DNA of 64,000 bases, taken from assembly GCA_021927905.1 (NCBI GenBank), contig BLLK01000047.1, positions 1,364,001 to 1,428,000 on the forward strand, written 5' to 3'. Positions 55,555 through 64,000 of the stretch are shown in pieces. Numbering within the stretch: the first letter of the stretch is position 1; each line of letters starts with the position of its first letter. This DNA comes from Chaetoceros tenuissimus (lineage: Eukaryota > Bacillariophyta > Thalassiosirophyceae > Chaetocerotales > Chaetocerotaceae). The notes beneath the pieces are model-generated. The model saw only the letters and a program-made list of their open reading frames with translations, was not told the DNA's origin and ran no database searches. The translations under genes were made by a program, and so were the position numbers.

Positions 55555-56679
55555 TCAACAATAATTCATGAAACGAGGGAGAGGGTCAACTTCACGGGTA
55601 GCCAGTGACTTAGAGTTTTTCATGGACTTGCCATTACTTATTTCTTTCGAAATAAAGTTTTGGACATTATCAAGATCTTTAGATCGAAAACGGGTTGTCG
55701 TTGGAGAACAGTCTTTCTTAGCTTTAGCTAATAGACGTCTTACATCTTTCTTTAATTCTTTTCCATTCTTCGCTTTCACAATCACAGATTTGGAGGACAT
55801 CTTATCAGGTCCAAGAAAAGAGCCCACTACAAAGCCATCATAGACAGATTCGTGGGTTACTTCATTCAGTCCAACTAGAGTTACTTCATCTAGCTGGAAA
55901 TGTAAAAGAGAGTTGAATCCCTTCACCCCTCCATGACTGGGAATAGCCTCGTACAGAAACACTTGTGAATTGTCGATTCCTGCAACAATCCCAAACCTCC
56001 ATTCGAGTTCGTTGATCTTGGTAGCTTCACTTGCCTTAACAATGACCTTTACAGTAGCGAATGCAACTTTCAATCCACATCCTTGAGAAGGGATACTGGT
56101 ATAGCTCCTTGAACCAAGAAAATAATGTCCATTTGGCTTAACCATCAGGGCTAGGTAAGGTATTCTCCTATAATAACATCTCGCTTCAAGAATAGATGAA
56201 TTGGCAGTAGATAGGTTAAACAATACAGAGGTACCCGAATTTTGACCGAATAGAGTCTTCAAACGATTCTTCAATGATTTTTTTTCACAGAGCTCTCTAT
56301 CGATAGAAAATTTCATCATTGCTGCAGCAAGATTCATATGGAATTCTAACGACCTGAATTGCAAATAGCTCATTTTTTGGCCTTCATTTTTTCCTTTACA
56401 GGAAATGATCACAGAATCCGAATCTTCTAATGATCTTGTAACATGATATTCTTTACCCAAGAGTACTATTGTTTTCTCAAAGGCAACAGTTAAGTCCTTC
56501 TCTAGCTGCACTTTCGGGATATCTACTAGAGAGACACTGGAAAGATCTAGAACTTCTCCATCTTTTTTTACAATGGAAACTTTATTTTCATTTGTATGGA
56601 CTGACAGGACATAATACAGATCCGAAGATGCGACCCTCTTCACAGGTGTACCTGGTAGAGTAGATTCAGATGGAATCAT
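55555..56679 (-). CDS. unknown protein, in-frame upstream of the 54036 gene
   Basis: 374 aa from ATG 56679 (MIPSESTLPG), ending at TGA 55555-55557. Globular, with several short beta-rich blocks (DLYYVLSVHTNENKVSIVKK, RFGIVAGIDNSQVFLYEAI) that could be tandem SH3/Tudor-like or BAH-like barrels; this is inference only. Reading past the TGA stays in the same frame as the downstream protein. A GT-AG pair (donor in ataa|gtaatg, acceptor in ggcag|ggac) would remove the TGA in phase, but the acceptor has no pyrimidine tract. A single ~850-residue protein is therefore possible. Confidence 0.5.
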   Translation of the reverse strand: MIPSESTLPGTPVKRVASSDLYYVLSVHTNENKVSIVKKDGEVLDLSSVSLVDIPKVQLEKDLTVAFEKTIVLLGKEYHVTRSLEDSDSVIISCKGKNEGQKMSYLQFRSLEFHMNLAAAMMKFSIDRELCEKKSLKNRLKTLFGQNSGTSVLFNLSTANSSILEARCYYRRIPYLALMVKPNGHYFLGSRSYTSIPSQGCGLKVAFATVKVIVKASEATKINELEWRFGIVAGIDNSQVFLYEAIPSHGGVKGFNSLLHFQLDEVTLVGLNEVTHESVYDGFVVGSFLGPDKMSSKSVIVKAKNGKELKKDVRRLLAKAKKDCSPTTTRFRSKDLDNVQNFISKEISNGKSMKNSKSLATREVDPLPRFMNYC

Positions 56680-56757
56680 TTCTTCCTTGTGCTTGTAGAA
56701 AAAAATAGAAATGTATTTAGTCAAATCATGTGTGTTTCAATATTCGAATGAACTCAT

Positions 56758-56922
56758 TGTATCTATTTCTCGTTTGAATAACTGATGTTGGAACGGTTTA
56801 GAACCGAAAGCCTAAAGACTTTCCCTCCTAAAGCCACCGTAATGACCTGAGTGCAACTGTAGGAGTTCAACACTGAATTTGAGGACCCCTCTCACTTATT
56901 CAAACGAGAAAAGATACATATA
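56758..56922. repeat. fold-back (MITE-like) inverted repeat, about 165 bp
   Basis: TGTATCTATTTCTCGTTTGA on the left and its near-complement (TCAAACGAGAAAAGATACAT) on the right form ~27-bp arms with one or two mismatches, around a core of about 110 bp. It lies in the 760-bp spacer (56680-57438) between the 55555 gene and the nucleotide-sugar transporter. No clear target duplication was found. It could be a small MITE or a transcribed hairpin. The rest of the spacer shows nothing else. Confidence 0.6.
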
Positions 56923-57438
56923 TTATTAGCGGATCAAAGACTTGACCAAATTCTAATCACTTACTCTGAAATGTTTCTGTATCATTCTCATCATAAACCA
57001 GTTTTTTTCATTTTGAGAAAGTGTTTCAAAAGCGCTATGATACACGTATGGTGCTCAAGCACATGATAGATACTTACGCACTTACTTATACAAAAAGATT
57101 AAGACATAGAAGGGAAAGAGAGAAGGAGCTTTAGAAAAAAATCTTTGACGGAACCCTAACTTCATATTTCAAATAAAATCAACTGATGAAACATTAAAAA
57201 ACAAAATAGATTTGAATGATAGTTCATTCATATAAAAAAGAACTCGGTTTCAAACTGTCCAAATAGGCTTTTTATCGCAGAGATGGGACTGAAATTAATC
57301 GAAGTACGTACGTAGATTTTGTACCCTAGATTTAATGTGCACCTCTCATTCAAAGCTCTTTTCTTTCACCCACATGTTTTTCTTCTTCATTTCATTCAGA
57401 ATTGCAGCTCCAGCAGCACTACTAGATCATTAATAAAG

Positions 57439-58614
57439 ATGCCAGTAACAGATGTAACTACAGCTGCTGCAAAAGCAGCCGCCTCGCCAATCAAAGAAGA
57501 TGTCGAAGAGCAGCAGCCCCTCATCAACAGTCAATCCAAGCCAGCCCATGAAGAACAACCAGCCAAAGGAAACGCCATCACATCTACAGGATTCAAAGTC
57601 CTCGCACTCCTCGCATTCCAAAACTCCTTCAAAAATATTTTAATGCGAGTAGTCATGAAAGATCACGGAGGCTTTCTATTAAGTACAGCAATTACAATGG
57701 TGGAATTACTCAAATTACTATTTAGTGTGGGATACATTGTCCTCATTCAAGAAAGAAATCCATTCAGTGTCATTACCTACATCAAGAATGATTGGAGAAA
57801 TACCCTATTACTATGTGTACCAGCAACCGCATATAGTTTTCAAATGAGTATGGAGTATGTTGCCATGGCTAACATCGACCCTTCTACTTTCAGTGTCTTG
57901 GTCCAAATGAAAATGTTGACGACGGCTCTTTTCTTTCGGACTATTTTGAAAAAGAGATTGATGAAGAAGCAATTTATGAGTTTGATCATTTTGACTGTGG
58001 GTGTTATGCTTTGTAGTATGAAGACTGGTACTGAGAAGGATGAAAAGGATAGTGGTAACAAGAGTCTTGGTATTGCTGCTACTTTGGGTAAGTACTGATG
58101 AATGGTTTGCTCTCATTCTTTTACATACTAGCTGATACTAATGTTCATATACCATTTTATAGGAATTGCATGCTCCAGTGGATTTGCAAGTGTCTACACT
58201 GAAAAAGTCATCAAGACAGCAAGAAAGAATACATCATTCAACAAGGAAGATTATGGACTTGCATACATGCAAGCACAACTTGCAATTGTTTCGCTTGTAG
58301 TATTGGGACTATACGCATTCACCAAGGATTTCAAGGAAATTACACAAAATGGATTCTTTCACAATTATGACATTGCTGCATTTTGTAGTTCTTTGAATAG
58401 TGCGGTTGGCGGTCTCATCGTTGCGGCTGTTTTGAAATTTGCAAATTCTGTATTGAAGGGATATGCTACTGCTGTTTCTGTTGTTTTGACGACTATTGCT
58501 TCTAACATCATGTTTGGAACACAGATGAGTTTGTTTTTTGTCATGGGATCTGTTAATTGTTGTATGGCAGTTTTGCTTTACAATGCGTCGGGATTGGATG
58601 ATTTCATGTGTTGA
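57439..58614 (+). CDS. nucleotide-sugar transporter, SLC35A family
   Basis: Exons 57439-58087 and 58163-58614 join in phase 1 to 366 aa. After an acidic cytosolic N-terminus (~50 residues) come about ten membrane helices. Family features are VLALLAFQNSFKNILMR, TAITMVELLKLLFSVGYIV, the LNSAVGGLIVAAVLKFANSV segment and GYATAVSVVLTTIASNIMFG near the end, as in UDP-galactose/CMP-sialate transporters (PF04142). It would exchange nucleotide sugars for the nucleoside monophosphate in the Golgi membrane. Substrate cannot be told from sequence. Confidence 0.85.
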
Positions 58615-58892
58615 AAAAGAAAGTTGAAAGTATTTAATTATATTAATATTAAAATATAGTTGACTTGTTTTTGGAAATGTTCAAAGTGCAAAGCAAGCCT
58701 TGTAATGTGTTTTGAAGGTTGTTTACTTCTTTATTTACGAAAGAAATTTATGATCCAATGACGATAAATACCAACCTGACACGGCTCATTATTTGCGACG
58801 TTGAACTTTTTCTTTTGTTAAAAAGTAATAGATGTGCATGTGAATGTATCTTTGACCACAATCCAAGTATTGAACTAAGCTAATCTAGAAAC

Positions 58893-59318
58893 TTAATTTT
58901 CCTCTCGAAAAGAAAAATATCTATTGTCTATGGTACAACGGAAGACCCCGCCAAAAGCAATATCTTGACCAAATAAAATAGACATTGGATCCTTCTCAAG
59001 AACACGATCTAATGCTTTATTGATGGCTGTTACAAGATTCATTGTTTCCCTTGGCGCCATGGATGTGAGATCAGGTTCTTCTGGTGAGTTCTCAAATGCG
59101 CCTCTGCTATTCAGAGATGACGAAAATTCCTCATGTTTCTCAATAGCAACTGATGAAAACGATCTATTAGGAGAATTCTCAAACATGCCTTTGTCATTCG
59201 GAGACGACGAGCAAAACGTATTAAGGTTCTCAATAGCAAGAGATGAGAATGATCTTGTTTGTTTTGCGATCATAGTACTTATTCCCTTACGAGACGATGT
59301 TAATGATATGAATGTCAT
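58893..59318 (-). pseudogene. truncated N-terminus of BCKDH E1-beta-like protein
   Basis: 142 codons. Residues 1 to ~85 are a Ser/Arg presequence containing two ~29-residue copies of RSFSSxAIE…FENSP. Then MNLVTAINKALDRVLEKDP and ILFGQDIAFGGVFRCT match the start of the branched-chain 2-oxoacid dehydrogenase beta subunit. The match stops after FRCT, where the family would continue with the thiamine-diphosphate half. The frame ends within 12 codons, and no further homologous exon is found in the 278 bp downstream. Full enzyme is ~330 residues, so this is a truncated copy or pseudogene. Confidence 0.7.
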
Positions 59319-59782
59319 CTTGTGCACTGATTTGATCTATATTGCAGTATTCTAGTATGGGCTATTGTTCTTAACGCTGATACCTCACTTAGCATCCACT
59401 CTGCAGAGGTTTAATAGCATATACATAGAGCTATCAAACTTAAACTTACGCATGATGGAAAAAGACTATTGATTGAAATTGATTGAAAGAGGAAAAGAAC
59501 AAAGAATTCCACAATCTAATTTTGATTTCTTTTCTGTCATCATCGAAAAAAGCATTCTGAATTTGATTTAGAAAAAGAAAGAGTAGGGAAAGAAAGAACA
59601 ATAGCTAAATTTCTATAGCGCGCCAAAAATCCATCCTTTTGAACCACTGAAGGCTGGGGCTTTTCACAACCAGTGATTTTTGCAACACATGAAACATGAA
59701 CATATTCATGGATATGTACAGTACAATTACCAGCACACATATCATTTCTTAATTACAAATATAAAGAAAGATCATCAACAAC
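59319..59782. other. intergenic, 464 bp
   Basis: Divergent spacer between the BCKDH-beta fragment and the importin gene. AT-rich with purine runs near 59570-59600. No other feature was recognised. Confidence 0.4.
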
Positions 59783-62700
59783 ATGTCTCTTTCTCAAGAT
59801 GCATTAAACCTTGCTACTTTGCTAGCAGCGTTGACTCAGCCTGATACTGAAGCAATCAGAAGAGCAGAGGCTACTCTCAAACCTATTCTCAAGAACCCAA
59901 ACTGCATTCCAGCTTTGTTTGAAGTACTTGCAGCGAGAGATTCTCAGGTATGTGATGTTTGCAGGCTCTAATGATTTTCACCATAGTATAATATAGATTC
60001 TCATCTTAATTTTTTCATCCTGTAGCCAGAACCAGTTCGTCATGTAGCTGCAATTCTCCTTCGTAAGCGTATCTCAGGACATTACTCACAATTTCCTGCA
60101 GACTACAAGGCAAAGCTTCAAGCAGATTTACTACAATTATTAGCATCAGAAACTGCAAGATCCGTGCGTAACGGTACTATTGGAGTAACATCAACTGTAT
60201 GCAAACTTCAAGCTCCTGGTGACGATGAAAATGTACCTGCAGATTACGTACCATGGCCAGAATTGTTTGCATTTATTGCAGCTGCATCTCAAGATGCAAG
60301 TTTCGAAGCACGTGAGTTGGCATTTTTGTTACTGATGGAGATGGTAGATACAGTTGGAACATTTCTCGGGCCACAATTCAATCAGATGGGACAACTTTTC
60401 AACACATGTATAACAAATGCAGAGGAAAATACAAAAGTTAAGAATGCAGCAGTGAAAGCATTGGGTGGCTTGATGAGTTTTCTTTCAGACGATCCACAAG
60501 TTGAAATATTTTGCAATCTCATTCCATCTCTCTTGAGCTATTCTTCTGACTGCCAAAAGAGAAATGACGAAGAGACTGTGGGAATTATTTTGGATGTATT
60601 ATATGATTTAGCATATAGTCCATGTCCCGTTGTAACTACACATTTACCAACAATTATTGCATTCTGCTTGGGATGTATGAGAGATCAAAACTTGGAAATG
60701 ACTGTTAGAGACTCTGCTGCTTTGGTAGTTGCAACTATGTCAGAAAACAAACCAAAGACTTTTGGAAAGAATACTGAGCTTTTACATGGGACCCTCGAAA
60801 CCATCTTTAACTTGATTGAAAACAGTGAGGAGACCGGCGCAGGGGCTTTGTTTCAATCGAACCCTGCATGGAGAGAAGACGAAGAAGGCGATGATTATGA
60901 TCCAGAGGATAATGATACAGCAACTGAAACATCAATGGCACAGGGAACTTTGGATATGCTTGCTTGTGAAATTCCAAAAAAATACATTTTCCAACCTGTG
61001 GTACAAATGTGCGTTGCAAGATTTTCTAGCCAGAATGGAAATCATAGAAAAGCTGGTATTGCATGTCTTGGAGTAATTGCAGAAGGATGTTGTGAACCAC
61101 TTCGTGAGCATTTGGGTGACATCATGCCAATTGTACTCCAAGCTGCAAAAGATCCAAGCGCTCCTGTCAGAGAATGCGCGTGCTTTGCACTTGGACAACT
61201 TAGTGAGCACTGTCAGCCTGAGATCCTTGGCTATGCTGAACAAGTTCTTCCAATCGCATACAACCTTCTTGATGATTCTACTGTTGCTGTACAAGCCACC
61301 TCTTGTTATGTACTAGAAATGTTTTGTGAAAGATTGGAGCCTGAAGACGTTCGCCCAATTCTACCTAATCTGGTCCAAAAGCTTGCAACTATGCTTGAGA
61401 CTACCACCAAGAGAAGTGTGCAGGAAATGTCTGTGGCTGCACTTGCTGCGACTGCTGTAGCTGCAGAGGATGAATTTGCTCCTTACGTCGACGGAGTTGC
61501 TAAGCTCATGTCCAAGATGATGATTATCACAGATGAGAATCTATTTTCCCTTCGTGGCCGCGCACTTGAATGTATGGGACATATGGCTATTGCTGTTGGA
61601 AAGGATCATTTCAGACCATATTTTTCACAGACTATGCAGTGTGCGTGTGAGGGCTTAACTTTTGATAGCACTGAATTGCATGAGTTTGCTTACGCAGTAT
61701 TTGCGAATCTTGCAAAGGTCATGGAAGCTGAGTTTAGTCCTTGTCTTGATGAACTTATCCCTCATCTTTTGGCAGTCCTTGAACAAGAGGATGGTTGTGT
61801 TGAGAAACAGGCGAATCAAGCTCAGGTGCGTTTTCTTCAAAAACAATGAACTTAATTTTTTATTTGTCTCTATCTCATTCTGTAGGAACTTCAATCTCTT
61901 GCTTATTTACCTGGACAGGGAGAATTTGGTGGACTAGATGATTCAGACGAAGAGGACGAAGGCAACTTCGTTATTCAAGTTAGAACAGCACTTCTAGAAG
62001 CTAAGAAGGGAGCTATCACTGCAATTGGTGAAATTGGAGCACACTGTGGCAAAGACTTCGTTAAGTTTCTTGAGAAGACAATTCCATTGCTACAGAAGGC
62101 TGCTACAAACTGGCATCCACTCATTAAGGCTGAAGTTGCAGAGGCTCTTCCTTCTATGTTAACTCCAGCAGTTGTAGCTGAGCACGGTGGAGAGATCAAA
62201 TGGGAAAAAGGTGCGATTGATGGACAAAGTCCTATATCAGCATCGACTACTGCTGTTGTGAACGTAGTCATGACTGAATTAATGGGTCTGATGAAGGACG
62301 ACGACAAGGAGACTGTTGGAAAGGCATGTGAAGCTGTTCAAAGCGTGATCGAAACTTGCGGCCCTCATGCTCTTGTTCCAGTTGCGAACGAATGCCTTGA
62401 AACTGTACATGCTTTGTTGACGAAGACCGCTCCTTGCCAAATTGCAGAGGATGGAGAAGATTACTATGACGATGAAGACGATGATCATGATTCATTCATG
62501 ACCAGCGTATGTGACCTTGTTGGTGCATTTTGTCGTGTCATGGGACAACATTTTAACCAGTTCCTTCCACAATTTTTGCCTGCTATTTGTAATTACGCCA
62601 AATCTTCACGCCCAACAAGTGATCGTGCCATGGCAATGGGATGTCTTGGAGAAATTGCTCAAGAGCTCGGAGAAGGAGTTAAGGACTACTGGAAGTCTGT

Positions 62701-63178
62701 CTTCTTACCAGCAATTTTGGCTGGATTAAATGATCCAGAAGACAACGTTAAGCGTAACGCAGCATTTTGTGCTGGTGTTAGTTGCGAAGGCCTTGGAGAT
62801 TTTGTTACAAGTGATTATCCTCAAATCTTTCAAGCAGTTGCACCTCTGTTCAGCATTGATGTCAATATTAGTGACGCCTCTGCAGCAGCAGTTGATAATG
62901 CTTGTGCATGCGCTTCACGTATGATCATGGCCTCTCCTACCAATGTACCAATACCAGATTTACTGAAGGCAATTATACACAATCTTCCTCTCAAGAATGA
63001 CATGACTGAGAACGAAACTGTTTATAAGTGTATCTTGGGATTATTGCAAATGAACAATGCGGAAATTACACCTTTCAAAGCTGATTTAAAGAGAGTATTT
63101 TCTGACGCTGTAGCTGAGGGAAGTAGAGTTGACGATGAGACTAAGCAAAAGATCAGTCTCGCTTTCTCTGCTCTCTAA
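59783..63178 (+). CDS. importin beta family karyopherin (importin-4/Kap123-like)
   Basis: Exons 59783-59947, 60026-61825 and 61886-63178, all phase 0, give 1,085 aa, the usual size for importin-4/Kap123. The N-terminus is an importin-beta N-terminal domain (AIRRAEATLKPILKNPNCIP, RHVAAILLRKRISGHY). HEAT repeats follow to the end (VRECACFALGQLSEHCQPEI, VKRNAAFCAGVSCEGLGDFV). Acidic loops (EEGDDYDPEDNDT and EDYYDDEDDDHD) are typical of the Ran/cargo-binding face. It should import ribosomal proteins and histones into the nucleus. Importin-5 is the nearest alternative. Confidence 0.88.
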
Positions 63179-63474
63179 GGTGGTTACTTTAAAATTATAG
63201 ACTATATTTATTCCTTCCACTACCTTCGTACATGCTCCGACAAAAGACCAGTTTAACGTTCTTAACCATCTGAAGTGGTTTAATAATTTAAACAAAGCAA
63301 TTCCTTCTGTTTAGTTAGGCTTTACAGAAATTTTACATACTCCTGCGAAAAGAAGCATTTAATTAGCAAAATCATTGTTTATCTTATTATACTATTATTA
63401 TTAGAACTTTAGTAGTAGCGGGTGGTTTTGTGATCAATTGTAGTTGTTTCCACAACGATCGTTTTTATGGTTTT

Positions 63475-64000
63475 CTATATCATTGCACGTTCGTGTTCCT
63501 CAATAGGGGAGATAGGAGATGGTGGCTGAATATCATCTCCTGAATGCTGCGAGAAACACGCACTGAACATTCCTGCAGCGTGTGCTACTTTGAAAGGATG
63601 AAAGCCTGCATTTGTTTGAAATGTATCACCTCCAGAAGGAGGCTCAAGAACGAGGGAAGGGTTAAAACTCCTGTGGATTACTTTCTTCAGTTTCAGAATT
63701 TCAATATTGTTTGGGACAAAACGCATGTATATTTGTTCATAGTGAGTAAACAAAGCTTCTCTAGCAACCATTACAGCCTGAGCTTTCTCCAGTCTTTCTT
63801 GGAAAACTTCTCTGGTACGTTCTGTAATGGCTGATACGGTCATCATATCCATGGCTAGCAAAACACCAGCATACGCAATTGTACTAGGTGCCAGGCTATT
63901 TACAAAATATCCTGAGCGGTTAGTTTCGAAGTATGGTGTTATTCCATCTATACAGATCGCAAGCTCAACGAGGTATCGAGCTAGATCATGAAGAACGGTA
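63475..64000 (-). CDS. cyclin C-terminal part (5' end beyond window)
   Basis: The frame is open to the right edge. It reads LHDLARYLVELAICIDGITP, FVNSLAPSTIAYAGVLLAMD and then a helical and polar tail ending in EEHERAMI. This is the second cyclin fold in the form found in diatom-specific cyclins (ARYLVEL…PSTIA.AG.L.A). Those proteins partner CDKs and often respond to nutrients or light; the assignment is from memory. The N-terminal cyclin box is outside the window. Converges on importin-4 with 296 bp between stops. Confidence 0.65.
   Translation of the reverse strand, partial: TVLHDLARYLVELAICIDGITPYFETNRSGYFVNSLAPSTIAYAGVLLAMDMMTVSAITERTREVFQERLEKAQAVMVAREALFTHYEQIYMRFVPNNIEILKLKKVIHRSFNPSLVLEPPSGGDTFQTNAGFHPFKVAHAAGMFSACFSQHSGDDIQPPSPISPIEEHERAMI

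Noticed and set aside
55555-55557. Selenocysteine codon
   Set aside because: No SECIS-like structure or selenoprotein family context was recognised; a stop or splice explanation is preferred.

Overview
This window reads as nuclear DNA of a diatom, most likely a centric, Chaetoceros-like species; the genus is an inference. It is AT-rich, and most genes carry short GT-AG introns (about 60-200 bp). Two plastid proteins begin with a signal peptide ending in an SSAF or EAF cleavage motif. Secreted proteins have Pro-Ser-rich tails of the diatom type. One locus is a DUF1800-DUF1501-cupredoxin fusion. Gene models below were built by hand from reading frames and splice sites. Exon phases were checked by arithmetic wherever a full structure is given.

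Layout. 1-5125 (-): PDZ coiled-coil protein running off the left edge. 5527-6186 (-): unknown. 7271-9046 (+): NAD kinase. 9249-15434 (-): very large kinesin-light-chain-type TPR protein. 15916-17915 (+): unknown protein with a disordered N-terminal half. 18682-36087: one ancestral gene of about 2205 codons (DUF1800, DUF1501, cupredoxin) broken by two insertions. The first is about 9.2 kb (22743-31920), splits the DUF1800 domain between two codons and is flanked by CGGCA. The second is a 645-bp TIR element (33782-34426) with a TAA target duplication in the DUF1501 exon. Then come PPP4R1-like HEAT protein (36403-39380, +), BolA (39435-39807, -), plastid CCB1 (40218-41121, +) and an HSL-type esterase with a frame break (41273-42699, -). 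A 3.1-kb element with hAT-like ends (42983-46076) follows. Next are a plastid thioredoxin-like protein, an OMA1-type metalloprotease, a lamin-tail-like secreted protein, a multi-pass membrane protein, three unknown reading units (51917-56679, one with a possible 2OG-Fe(II) oxygenase fold), a nucleotide-sugar transporter, a truncated BCKDH-beta copy, importin-4/Kap123 and the end of a cyclin.

The most unusual part is the 9.2-kb insert. It carries a gene for a protein with a candidate cysteine-peptidase C-terminus, and an almost perfect 822-bp tandem duplication of that gene's promoter and 5' end. It also carries two convergent genes (215 and about 1180 aa) that share an otherwise unrecognised 29-residue repeat (consensus NAxARGETxxDGxFxSE). 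No transposase, reverse transcriptase or terminal inverted repeat was recognised in it. It is therefore a candidate for an undescribed mobile or accessory unit. The second notable structure is the hAT-like element. It encloses an R-SNARE, a truncated OTU protease gene with tandemly duplicated upstream exons, a transposase-like fragment, and three TGACGTCA sites spaced one helical turn apart.

Housekeeping functions represented are NADP synthesis, cytochrome b6 haem attachment, Fe-S/BolA chemistry, nuclear import, phosphatase-4 regulation, mitochondrial quality control, Golgi sugar transport and cell cycle. They look like independent single-gene loci with no operon-like grouping.
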